Of a DNA stretch of 63,790 nt, positions 28,097-37,028 are shown one piece after another; position 1 is the stretch's first letter, and every line of letters starts with the position of its first letter. The position numbers and the translations under genes were made by a program. Source of the DNA: Candidatus Pacearchaeota archaeon (GTDB lineage Archaea; Nanobdellota; Nanobdellia; Pacearchaeales; GW2011-AR1); the NCBI GenBank assembly GCA_026395815.1, contig JAPLXZ010000002.1, positions 1-63,790 of the forward strand. The letters are read 5' to 3'. The notes beneath the pieces are model-generated. The model searched no databases. It was not told the origin of the DNA and saw only the letters and a program-made list of their open reading frames with translations.

Positions 28097-29077
28097 TTAG
28101 AACGCATGAACTATGTAAGAAAGAAGCAATCCAAGGAAAATTCCTCCTGTTATAAAAGGCATTGCAGGATAAAATTTCTTTTTTTCAGAAATTGAAAACA
28201 AGAAAGCCAAGCCAAGAGTTGCTCCTGTAATTACGAATAACGCAGGAATAATTCCTCCTGTGAATAATTGAATATTTGTAAAAGGTATGAATATTTTGTC
28301 AGCCATTAAAACAACTCCTGCAGTTATTATAGGGAAAACCACATCTCCTCCTCCAAGAATTGCCAGATTTACTTTTATGTTTTTATTCCCTTTATTTTTT
28401 CCTTTCATTTTTTTCATTCTTTTCATTTGCATTCTTAATTTTTTTGAAATATAAGGGACAAAAAATCCAGAAAAGATTTTTAATTCATTTATCTGGAATT
28501 TCGCCATCTTTTGCATTATTCCTGAATGCCAAACTGCCCACATGTCATAGATGGAGATTAATACTAACAAAGCCATTACTGTCCAAAAGTTCAAGATTGG
28601 AACAAAGACAGATGCTATTCCTGGATAGATAAACAATTCTGTTAAATTATGAACTACAAAATTTCTTTGGTATATTTTTACAAAGGCAAGAGCAATAGCC
28701 ACGAATAGAGCAATAATTGTGAACACCAATCTTTTTGGCAAGATAGCAGAAAGAGAAATGAATAATGCGAGAATAACCACAAGAAAAAACCAAGTCCTTA
28801 ATATAAAACTTATTTTGAATCTTGTAAGCAAGAATAACAAGCCAATTGCAAATACAAATGCAATGATTATTGAGCCGAAATACAGATTAAAATCAGATTG
28901 TTCTTTAATTTCAGGAGGTTCAATCCATGAAAGCGCTGGATTTGAAACTTTTTGAATTGTTCCATTGATTTCTTTTTCTATATGGAAAGGGTCTGCTTTG
29001 ATGACATACAAGCCAATAAATTGTGTGACGACGAACATTGCCAGCAAAATAAACGTAATTCTCAAATTGTGCTTCAT
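28097..29077 (-). CDS. Presenilin-family intramembrane aspartyl protease
   Basis: SIYDMWAVWHSG (YD), ILGGGDVVFP (GxGD), PAMPF near the C-term; multi-TM. Confidence 0.82.
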   Translation of the reverse strand: MKHNLRITFILLAMFVVTQFIGLYVIKADPFHIEKEINGTIQKVSNPALSWIEPPEIKEQSDFNLYFGSIIIAFVFAIGLLFLLTRFKISFILRTWFFLVVILALFISLSAILPKRLVFTIIALFVAIALAFVKIYQRNFVVHNLTELFIYPGIASVFVPILNFWTVMALLVLISIYDMWAVWHSGIMQKMAKFQINELKIFSGFFVPYISKKLRMQMKRMKKMKGKNKGNKNIKVNLAILGGGDVVFPIITAGVVLMADKIFIPFTNIQLFTGGIIPALFVITGATLGLAFLFSISEKKKFYPAMPFITGGIFLGLLLSYIVHAF

Positions 29078-29227
29078 TTTTATCCTCTTTTAATGTATAT
29101 TTATTATAATCAAAAGATGTTTTTAAATCTTGGGAAGATTTATTTGATATGATTTGTTAATGATGAAACGCACTGTTCTTCCATTAATTAAACTATCAAT
29201 ATCTTGCGAATGGAATGAGCAAGTGAT

Positions 29228-30976
29228 TTATGAGGGTGGGCGGGTGGGGCTAACGTTTCTTCCTGCATGTGCGCTGAATCCTGTGATTGTCTCTACTTCC
29301 ATTTCCACTTTTATTATTTCTTCCCTGTTTTCCACAAGCATTCTTGTTTCTTTTATTCCATCTTGCACCTGCCTTCCTAAGCTTCCCATTCCTTGGTAAC
29401 AAACGAAGATTATGCAGTTGTCTTTATTGCTTGCAAATTCCCTGAAATATTCCACGCTTGCTCCTCCGACAAGCATACCACTCGTAGCAAGAACAATGCA
29501 TGGGCCACCTTCAATAACATTCTTTCTTTCTTGGGGCGAGCCTACTCTTGAAAAATATTCAGAAACAAACGGATTCTTGTCTTGGAATACATCTGACCTT
29601 ACTTTATTGCTTAAAAAATCAGGATATGCTGTGTGAATTGCATTGATGTCCCAAATCATTCCGTCTATGTAAATCGGAACGGGTTTTAAAGCTCCTGAAC
29701 TCATAGCATCTTCCAAAATCAGCATTGTTTCTTGAGCTCTTCCTAATCCTAATTCTGGAATCAGAACTTTTCCTTTTCTTTCAATTGTTTTTCTCACTAT
29801 TTCAATAAATTTGTCTTCGGTTTCTTTTCTTGGAGGGAATGAATCGAGTTTTGAGCCGTAAGTTGATTCTGTTATCACCGATTCTACTCTTGGGAATGAT
29901 GCTACAGCAGGTTCTAATAGCCTTGATCTTCCGTATTTGTAATCTCCTGTGTAAAGAAGATTATGCAAACCATTTCCTATGTTCAAATGAACTAAGGCTC
30001 CTCCTAATACATGCCCTGAATTGTAAAATGTAAGCCTTATGTCAGGAGTAACATCAGTCACTTCATTGTAATTCAGGCAAATACTATGCTTTACCATTTC
30101 CTTGATGTCTGTAGAATCAAAAAGGGGTTTTGAAGCCTGCTTGTATGCAACTCCTATGAAATCCAAAGCAAGCAAAGCAGCAATGTCTCTTGAAGGAGGA
30201 GTCATGTATACAGGACCTTTGTAACCCATTTTATACAAGTATGGCAAAAGTCCTACGTGATCTAAGTGAGCATGGCTTATTATAATAGCGTCCAACTGAT
30301 CTAAACTGAATTCAGGGATATTCAAATAAGGAAATTTTTCTGAATTTTGAGCAGCTACATCAATTCCACAATCAAGCAGAATTTTTGAAACAGGGGTTTG
30401 CAATAAAATGCAGCTTCTTCCTACTTGCCTTGCTCCTCCTAAGAAAGTTAATCTTACCCACTCGTCGACTTTTTCAGGATTCCATTCCTTGTATATTTTT
30501 TTTCCAATTTCATTAAGAAATTTTCTTCTGTAATTGTTGTTAGCATACAAAACTTCCCTTATGTTTTCTGTTATTTTGCTTTTTATTACAGAAGAACGTT
30601 GCACTTGGGGTGTCCAAAGAGTAGTTTGCTTTATCTCTTCCAAAACACTTCCTTGCTTTCCAATCACCATTCCTGGCTTCTTGGCTTCTATAACAACAAT
30701 GCTTCTTTGAATGTCAAATATTATATCAGTTATTTCTGCGTCTTGGGGAACAATTTTTCTTATTTCTGCGTCTGTTTTCTCTTTTTCAAGAAGAATTTTT
30801 TGGTCTGCTCTTAATTCTATCCTTTTTTTTATCTGGTCTACTATGCTTTTTATCTTTCCTTCCCCTTCCTTGAAGAATTTTATATTTTCAGTGTACAAAA
30901 CGATATTAGCGCCTTCAAAAGTTGCCTCTGTTACATCGCCGTGTAACTGATCGGTTATATTCTTTAAGATATCCAT
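29228..30976 (-). CDS. aCPSF1 (KH + MBL/beta-CASP) ribonuclease, C-terminally truncated relative to family expectation
   Basis: KH region; MBL motif IISHAHLDHVGLLP; TGFSAHAGR then NVSPTRPPS*; lacks the expected C-terminal motif C (HGE) segment. Confidence 0.9.
   Translation of the reverse strand: MDILKNITDQLHGDVTEATFEGANIVLYTENIKFFKEGEGKIKSIVDQIKKRIELRADQKILLEKEKTDAEIRKIVPQDAEITDIIFDIQRSIVVIEAKKPGMVIGKQGSVLEEIKQTTLWTPQVQRSSVIKSKITENIREVLYANNNYRRKFLNEIGKKIYKEWNPEKVDEWVRLTFLGGARQVGRSCILLQTPVSKILLDCGIDVAAQNSEKFPYLNIPEFSLDQLDAIIISHAHLDHVGLLPYLYKMGYKGPVYMTPPSRDIAALLALDFIGVAYKQASKPLFDSTDIKEMVKHSICLNYNEVTDVTPDIRLTFYNSGHVLGGALVHLNIGNGLHNLLYTGDYKYGRSRLLEPAVASFPRVESVITESTYGSKLDSFPPRKETEDKFIEIVRKTIERKGKVLIPELGLGRAQETMLILEDAMSSGALKPVPIYIDGMIWDINAIHTAYPDFLSNKVRSDVFQDKNPFVSEYFSRVGSPQERKNVIEGGPCIVLATSGMLVGGASVEYFREFASNKDNCIIFVCYQGMGSLGRQVQDGIKETRMLVENREEIIKVEMEVETITGFSAHAGRNVSPTRPPS
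29234..29249 (+). other. Canonical G-quadruplex motif GGGTGGGCGGGTGGGG
   Basis: Read directly; four G3+ runs with 1-nt loops. Confidence 0.9.
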
Positions 30977-31010
30977 TTTAAATTATTACTTTTAAAAATT
31001 AAAAAACATT

Positions 31011-31670
31011 TTAGTCTTCTTTGTAGTTTGGCTGAATTTCCTGTGACACCACTTTTTTTATTCCACCTTTAGTTATAGTGAAAACATCAATTCCAAAACC
31101 GCTTCCAAGGTCTCTTTGAGTTGAAGATTTTATAGCTTCAACTGCAAGCTTTACCCCATCTTCAATACTAAGATTTTTTTTGTATTGTCTTTCTAACAAA
31201 CCAAGAACATAAGGCATTCCGCTTCCAAAATTAGCGTCGTAATCTTCTACTTTTATAACGCTTCCTGCTGGTTCTATAGAATATAATTCTACTGTTCCGT
31301 CTTCATTAAATCCCGCAACTAAACTTCCCATTTGAGTAGGAATCATTGAAGGCTGTCTTATTCCAGAATAGAGTATTGATGACAATAAATTAGCAGCGTC
31401 TTTTACACTTGGTCTTGATTTTGCCCTTAATTCTTTTAATTTTAATTCTGCTGCAACTATCTTTTCTGTTCTTTGAATGTCTGACACCATTCCTGTTCCA
31501 GAAATAAGAAGATAATCATTTAGTTTTTTAGTTTTTTCAGAATTCTTGTTCATTACCATATTCCCTGCAGTACTCTGCCTGTCAGAAGCCATGACAACTC
31601 CGTCTTTGCAGACAATTCCCAAGACAGTTGTGCCGGTTTTCAAAACCGAATTTTTTAATTCAGTATCCAT
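31011..31670 (-). CDS. psmB: Proteasome subunit beta
   Basis: KTG|TTVLGIVCKDGVVMASDRQSTAGNMV; start at MDTELK. Confidence 0.95.
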   Translation of the reverse strand: MDTELKNSVLKTGTTVLGIVCKDGVVMASDRQSTAGNMVMNKNSEKTKKLNDYLLISGTGMVSDIQRTEKIVAAELKLKELRAKSRPSVKDAANLLSSILYSGIRQPSMIPTQMGSLVAGFNEDGTVELYSIEPAGSVIKVEDYDANFGSGMPYVLGLLERQYKKNLSIEDGVKLAVEAIKSSTQRDLGSGFGIDVFTITKGGIKKVVSQEIQPNYKED

Positions 31671-31758
31671 CTTAATATTATAGAACAATTATTTCTATTT
31701 TTTAAGAGAATTAAGGTTTATAAGTTTTGCGGATAATGGAAAAACTTTGTGTACTATC

Positions 31759-32214
31759 CTATTTACCATCTCCCTTTGCCTTCTTTTCTAAGCCAAGAAA
31801 CTTATGGATATCCGCTCTTCTTGCTTCATCCTGAAGAAGGCGATACATGCCAAGGAACATTGCCTTTGTGAACCCCTGTGCTTTTTCAGGATAGAAAAAA
31901 GTAACAGCATCGATGTAACTTAAAAGAACTGGATTTTCCTGTTCAACTTCCTTTCTCCATTCATGGAGCACAAAGTCTCTGACATAATCAAGGATTTTTG
32001 GAAGTTCTATTGAATTCTCTGAGTTGAATAATCCTGCTCCTAATTTGTCAGCTACTTTATTAATGTCAAATGGACCGAATATTTCTTTTTCAAATTCAGT
32101 CATGAAACTTTCAAAAGTCTTTCTTGTTATTATTGGCAGTCCTTCTCTCGTATGCTTGTCATTAGGCTTGTCATCAGAATTCTCTCTTTCAGCTGTCGCA
32201 TATCCTTTAGCCAT
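31759..32214 (-). CDS. Unknown protein, member of local tandem family
   Basis: GLPIITRKTFESFMTEFE...EQENPVLLSYIDAVTFFYPEKAQGFTKAMFLGMYRLLQDEA. Confidence 0.6.
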   Translation of the reverse strand: MAKGYATAERENSDDKPNDKHTREGLPIITRKTFESFMTEFEKEIFGPFDINKVADKLGAGLFNSENSIELPKILDYVRDFVLHEWRKEVEQENPVLLSYIDAVTFFYPEKAQGFTKAMFLGMYRLLQDEARRADIHKFLGLEKKAKGDGK

Positions 32215-32243
32215 ATTAAATTAATATTTTAATTTATTAGAGT

Positions 32244-32678
32244 TTAATGCTCTTGTTTTTCCCCTATTCTAAAATAATCAAAAATATTATTATTAGCTAT
32301 TTGCGATTTTAAGAGGTGATATAATTCTAAAAGAGCTGCACATGTCATGAATTTAAAACAGTCGGGATATACTGAAACAACATGGTTTATAAAATCTGCA
32401 ACTTCTGGATTTTCTTCATCGACATTATCAATCCATTGATTTAGTCTTGTTCTATGGTCTTCTTCTATTATCAAACTTCTTTCTAATTCACTCATAAAAG
32501 CTCTTTTTGTAGAAATAGTTAAGATAGGAAGTCCTTCTGCAGTGTATCTTGGGTCTCCTACATGAGGTATTACAAAGTATGTATCTTTGTTTTCATTTTC
32601 TTTAGCAAGAGCTTCCTCTTTTTCTTCTTCTTTTCTCTCTTCTTCTGTTTCTCCTGCTTCATAGTCTGTTTTATCCAT
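32244..32678 (-). CDS. Unknown protein, member of local tandem family
   Basis: GLPILTISTKRAFMSELER...DEENPEVADFINHVVSVYPDCFKFMTCAALLELYHLLKSQIANN. Confidence 0.6.
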   Translation of the reverse strand: MDKTDYEAGETEEERKEEEKEEALAKENENKDTYFVIPHVGDPRYTAEGLPILTISTKRAFMSELERSLIIEEDHRTRLNQWIDNVDEENPEVADFINHVVSVYPDCFKFMTCAALLELYHLLKSQIANNNIFDYFRIGEKQEH

Positions 32679-32768
32679 ACAAAATATAAGATGAAAGAGG
32701 ATTTAAGTTTTATTATTGTAGGACTTAGGGATTTCTATTATAATGTTTAAGTTTTAGAGTGATTGGAT

Positions 32769-33368
32769 TTACAATGGCTCTAAGGTAAGATTAATTTTGT
32801 CTCGAAGCTGAGAGGCTATTTCGTAGTTTTCTGTGAAGATTGCAATGTTCAGGCGTTTTCTTAAATTGGAGGTTAAAGGATATTCCTGAAAATCAAATGG
32901 CACAGAAGGAAATTTTAACGAATTATTTACAGCTTGTTTTTCAAGAAATCTATAGATTGTTACTCCTGCATTCAAAACATCATCTTTCTCTCTTGGAAAT
33001 TGCGAAGAAAAATGATTTACAAAATCAAAAATCCATGGATTATTTTCTTTCAGTGTTTTGCAAAGATGATTTGTATACCTAGAAAAATTAGATTTAGCAA
33101 CTTCTTCTACAATTTCATGGTATGTTTTTGGAGTTACTATAGGAACTGTGTCTGAAACTTCAATGCATCGATATACAAAAGTGCCTGCAGACAAAACTTC
33201 ATATCTCCATTCTGCATAACCAATTAAGAAAGAATGCATTTGAGAATTCTCATCTCCCATGTGGCCAAGGACTTTGTCTAAAAAGTCATCTTGATCATTA
33301 AATTCTTCCTGAACAATATCTCCAAGTTCAGGAGTAATAATCCCTAATAAGCCCCTGCATTCAGACAT
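32769..33368 (-). CDS. Unknown protein, local tandem family, apparent internal duplication
   Basis: VPIVTPKTYHEIVEEVAK...KENNPWIFDFVNHFSSQFPREKDDVLNAGVTIYRFLEKQAVNNS. Confidence 0.6.
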   Translation of the reverse strand: MSECRGLLGIITPELGDIVQEEFNDQDDFLDKVLGHMGDENSQMHSFLIGYAEWRYEVLSAGTFVYRCIEVSDTVPIVTPKTYHEIVEEVAKSNFSRYTNHLCKTLKENNPWIFDFVNHFSSQFPREKDDVLNAGVTIYRFLEKQAVNNSLKFPSVPFDFQEYPLTSNLRKRLNIAIFTENYEIASQLRDKINLTLEPL

Positions 33369-33441
33369 GATGTATATGGAAAATTAGAGTTATTTAAGGA
33401 TTATGATGATTGAATTTAAGTTTTATTATGATTGGATTTTT

Positions 33442-34230
33442 TTAATCCATCAGTATTTTTTCCCAATCTGCTTTAAATGACAAAAGCGAGAGATAAATGC
33501 TGCTTTCTGGATTGGATTGACGAAGCATTTTTAGATTCTTCATAGGATTGTAAATTTCAAGAGGCTTCATTTTTTCTATTCCTACACATTCATAGAGAAG
33601 TTGGATGTTATTAGACATCCAGCAGCCAAGGTTAATAGGAAGATTGTATTTTTTTATTGCTTCAATTGAAGTATCATTCCAAATAACAGGCTGGGTTGTT
33701 ATGAACTTAGCTCCTGCTTCAATCTTTTTCTCGAGTTTTTCAATTTCACTTTTTTGCGGTTCATATTGATTGAATGCCACTCCTGTAATGAATGCGTTTT
33801 GGTAATATTCATTTACATATCTAAGGAGTTCAATAGAAGTGACTGTCTTTGCTTCAATTCCTAATTGGGAGGGTTCTAAACGAGGCAACTTAGGACTGCC
33901 ATCTCCACTAATTATTAAAAGATATTTTAAGCTTTTGTCAGCTGCTTCCTTAAGAAATTTATCCAAATCCTGCTTTCTATGAAATGAATTAAGATGAAGC
34001 AGGGTTTTTTCTGGGTTTAATTTCAAATCTAAATATTCTAGAGTTTCCATGGCTGTAAAATGCAAATTTCCTAAAGGATTGTCTGGAATAGACACCATGC
34101 TTTCAGTTTTATTTCCTAATCCTAAAATTCTCTCATATCTTTCTGCGAATATCTTTAGCTTGCTGTCTATCTTGTCTATGTCTTTCTGCTTTGGAGTAAG
34201 AAGTTCAATGAGGTAGTGTTTGTTGTTCAT
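33442..34230 (-). CDS. Methylenetetrahydrofolate reductase-like protein
   Basis: GDGSPK; LEKKIEAGAKFITTQPVIW; TIM-barrel-like MetF pattern. Confidence 0.7.
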   Translation of the reverse strand: MNNKHYLIELLTPKQKDIDKIDSKLKIFAERYERILGLGNKTESMVSIPDNPLGNLHFTAMETLEYLDLKLNPEKTLLHLNSFHRKQDLDKFLKEAADKSLKYLLIISGDGSPKLPRLEPSQLGIEAKTVTSIELLRYVNEYYQNAFITGVAFNQYEPQKSEIEKLEKKIEAGAKFITTQPVIWNDTSIEAIKKYNLPINLGCWMSNNIQLLYECVGIEKMKPLEIYNPMKNLKMLRQSNPESSIYLSLLSFKADWEKILMD

Positions 34231-34320
34231 CTTTTTTCTATCTTTTCTTATATGCCTACTTTTTTAAAGGTAATTGAAAAGATTAGAAAAGATTAAAAAG
34301 TTTAAAATTTTAGTATAGAT

Positions 34321-34515
34321 ATGAATACTAAAAGAGGAAAGATAGTGTTTACTTTTTTGAGCATCGTAGTAATCGTTGCTTTGGGGTTAACAGTTTATTC
34401 TGTGTATTTAGAAAATTATGTAAATTCGTTTCTGTTTTTAGTTGTTGGAATTCTTCCATTGGGTTATCTTGCAATTAGAAATATTCGGAAGAAAGGGAAG
34501 AAGAAAAGAAAGTAA
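34321..34515 (+). CDS. Small membrane protein
   Basis: 64 aa with two hydrophobic segments. Confidence 0.5.
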   Translation: MNTKRGKIVFTFLSIVVIVALGLTVYSVYLENYVNSFLFLVVGILPLGYLAIRNIRKKGKKKRK

Positions 34516-34607
34516 AGGGGAAAGGGTTAAGTTAAATTTTTAAATGCAAAATTACTGAGATTTTAAGAGGCGATATGCCTCAGACTTTATTCTGAGAATA
34601 TTAGAAA

Positions 34608-34712
34608 ATGGAATTGTATAAAAAAATGTCAAAAAATGAATTTTTACTTTTAGTAGTTGTTATTACAATTATTGGTTTCCTGTCTTGGATTACAATTCAG
34701 AGGTTTTTTTAA
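34608..34712 (+). CDS. Small single-TM ORF (34 aa)
   Basis: MELYKKMSKNEFLLLVVVITIIGFLSWITIQRFF*. Confidence 0.35.
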   Translation: MELYKKMSKNEFLLLVVVITIIGFLSWITIQRFF

Positions 34713-34870
34713 TAAATGAAATATATAAAAATAGTAACTTATTCAGGAAAAGAATTAGAATTATGCGAAAACTGTTTTAAAGAATTAAAAGAACAACTTT
34801 AATTTTTTTTAACAAACAAAAGTGACGAAGATGTTACAATATATGATGATATTATTAGGGGAAAAGAAAA

Positions 34871-35551
34871 TTAATGATCCATTCCATCAGCAAGTTTACA
34901 TCTCCAGCTTTCAGAAAAAATAGAATAAGTTGGTTCATTACAACCGGCTTCTTTTAATCTTCTCTTTCTTTCCAAGTTCCCTAAACCCCCGCGAGTATGT
35001 CCAATTTGACTTGCTATTGTACATACTGAAATTTTAACTGGGGGATTTTTCCCCATGTTCCAATAAGTTGTAATGACTCTTCCGCTTCTGTATGCACAAT
35101 CTCTTGTTGTATCCCGCTTTAACATTTCTTTAAGAATGCTCGCTTTTCCTCTTTCTCTTGCATAATTTGCAAGTTCTCCTGGCACAGAATCCATTTCTCT
35201 CTCAACCTGTCTATCTAGTCTTATCCTGTTTCTGTTTCTTGAATTTGATGATTTCTGCTCTCCAGTTTCCTCTAAGTCTTCTCCATCTAAAATTTCAGAA
35301 AGCCCTGCCAGATTTCCTTCTCCACTTTTTTGCCTTTGAGTATAATCTTTTATTTCTTCCCATCTCTTTTTTAATTCATCTCTAAAGGTTTTATTTCTTG
35401 TTTTCATGTGAGATACTATATATTTAACTTCGTCTCTTACCTTCATATCTGTATGGCTTAATTCGCATACATCTACAGTAATTTCATCATTATATTCGGT
35501 TCCGCATGAGGGACATGTGAATGTTTCTTTATTTCCCATGTCTTTTTTCAT
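34871..35551 (-). CDS. Zn-finger containing hypothetical protein
   Basis: FTCPSCGTEYNDEITVDVCELSH N-terminal CxxC; charged middle. Confidence 0.55.
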   Translation of the reverse strand: MKKDMGNKETFTCPSCGTEYNDEITVDVCELSHTDMKVRDEVKYIVSHMKTRNKTFRDELKKRWEEIKDYTQRQKSGEGNLAGLSEILDGEDLEETGEQKSSNSRNRNRIRLDRQVEREMDSVPGELANYARERGKASILKEMLKRDTTRDCAYRSGRVITTYWNMGKNPPVKISVCTIASQIGHTRGGLGNLERKRRLKEAGCNEPTYSIFSESWRCKLADGMDH

Positions 35552-35567
35552 AAAATAACATATTTAA

Positions 35568-35693
35568 ATGTTTGTGTGGAAAAGAAAAAGAATAGACATA
35601 ACTCTCTCAGTAAGCACTATAAGAAAACTTAAAGAATTAAAAGAAAAAACAGGAAAATCAGTTTCACAGATTATTGAAGAGAGAATTAACTAA
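35568..35693 (+). CDS. Small ribbon-helix-helix protein (41 aa)
   Basis: MFVWKRKRIDITLSVSTIRKLKELKEKTGKSVSQIIEERIN*; below ORF-track cutoff. Confidence 0.75.
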   Translation: MFVWKRKRIDITLSVSTIRKLKELKEKTGKSVSQIIEERIN

Positions 35694-36508
35694 CTACTCA
35701 AAAATCCCCCATCAACCGGCAACATTGCCCCTTGAACATAGGAAGCTAAATCACTCGAGAGAAATAAAATAACCTTAGCAACTTCTTCTGGCTTGCCCCA
35801 TCGTCCCATAGCAAGCCTCTTGTTGAACAAATAACCGACATTAACAAGCTTGAAATCAAGAGTTTGTATTGTCTTTTTTATTAGGCTATTAGTTCCTTCT
35901 GTTCTGATTGCTCCTGGAAGAATTACATTTGCTCGAAATCCTCTTCTTCCATAATCTCTTGTGATAGATCTCGTAAGAGAAATAACTCCTGCCTTGCTTA
36001 TGCTATAAGGAATCGTATCTTCTTTGAAAGGCATAATTGCTTCAATTGAAGAAATATTAACTATTATTCCGTCTCTCTTCTTTCTCTTTATGAAATTCTG
36101 ACACATCCAGAACATCGAGTTAAGATTTACATCCATAATATGTTCCAGAGATTTCTCATCCATCTTTAGATAATCCTGAAAAGGATAGATTCCTGCATTA
36201 TTGACTAAAATATCCGGAATTTTTCCTGTCTCATCAATTTTATCCCATAATTTATCAATTTTCTCTTTTTTTGACAAATCAACAGTGTAAATTTCAACTT
36301 TAGAATCTTTTGCTTTAGAGTTATCTTTATAATTATTTTTTTTAGAACTATCTATTTCTTTTTTTGTCTCATTTAATTCATAAATGTTTTGATCAACCAA
36401 TATTAAATCTGCTCCTGAATTATAGAATAATTTTGCTGTTGCTCTTCCTATTCCGCTTGCAGCTCCTGTTATGAGTGCTCTTTTCTCTAGCAGGGAAATT
36501 TCAATCAT
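35690..36508 (-). CDS. SDR-family oxidoreductase
   Basis: GAASGIGRAT, NNAGIYPF, YSISKAGVISLTRS, DGGFLSS. Confidence 0.95.
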   Translation of the reverse strand: MIEISLLEKRALITGAASGIGRATAKLFYNSGADLILVDQNIYELNETKKEIDSSKKNNYKDNSKAKDSKVEIYTVDLSKKEKIDKLWDKIDETGKIPDILVNNAGIYPFQDYLKMDEKSLEHIMDVNLNSMFWMCQNFIKRKKRDGIIVNISSIEAIMPFKEDTIPYSISKAGVISLTRSITRDYGRRGFRANVILPGAIRTEGTNSLIKKTIQTLDFKLVNVGYLFNKRLAMGRWGKPEEVAKVILFLSSDLASYVQGAMLPVDGGFLSS

Positions 36509-36635
36509 ATTATATTAAAAAAAGTGGGATATTTATATTTTTTCATCATCATAATTTTTAAAAAATCTAAATAGCTACTAAAAGGTTAATTGAAAGAGAG
36601 AAAAACTTTTTAAATAAGATAATCTAATATATCTT

Positions 36636-37022
36636 ATGAAAGAGAGGTATTATAAGAAGTTATTTTTGATTTCAGCAATTTATGATATCCTTTTAGGAAT
36701 TGTTTTCACATTTTTTTATAAACCTGTTTTCTCTTTATTGGGTATTCCTCTTCCTGACTTTGCAGGTTACATATCACTAATCGGTGTATTCCTAATTGTT
36801 TTGGGAGTAGGATACTATTATATTTCTAGAGGGGACTTAGCAAAAAATAGGGATTTAATAAAAATTGGTATTTTATACAAGTTTGCTTATTCTTCTGTGG
36901 CATTCTTTTACTTAATATTTGATACTGTCCCTCATCTAATTTTTGTTTGGGTATTTGGAGTAGCTGACCTAATATTTGCAATTTTGTTCATTGAATGCCT
37001 TAAGCACATCAAAAAGAGATAG
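36636..37022 (+). CDS. Hypothetical polytopic membrane protein
   Basis: Four hydrophobic segments. Confidence 0.6.
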   Translation: MKERYYKKLFLISAIYDILLGIVFTFFYKPVFSLLGIPLPDFAGYISLIGVFLIVLGVGYYYISRGDLAKNRDLIKIGILYKFAYSSVAFFYLIFDTVPHLIFVWVFGVADLIFAILFIECLKHIKKR

Positions 37023-37028
37023 TTCTTT

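Noticed and set aside
28097-29077. Presenilin-like gene as the missing prepilin peptidase of the pilus locus
   Set aside because: Motifs and topology fit presenilin rather than TFPP/PibD; no positional link to the pilus genes.
34716-34802. 28-aa ORF MKYIKIVTYSGKELELCENCFKELKEQL*
   Set aside because: Too short to support without conservation data, although it has a CxxC.
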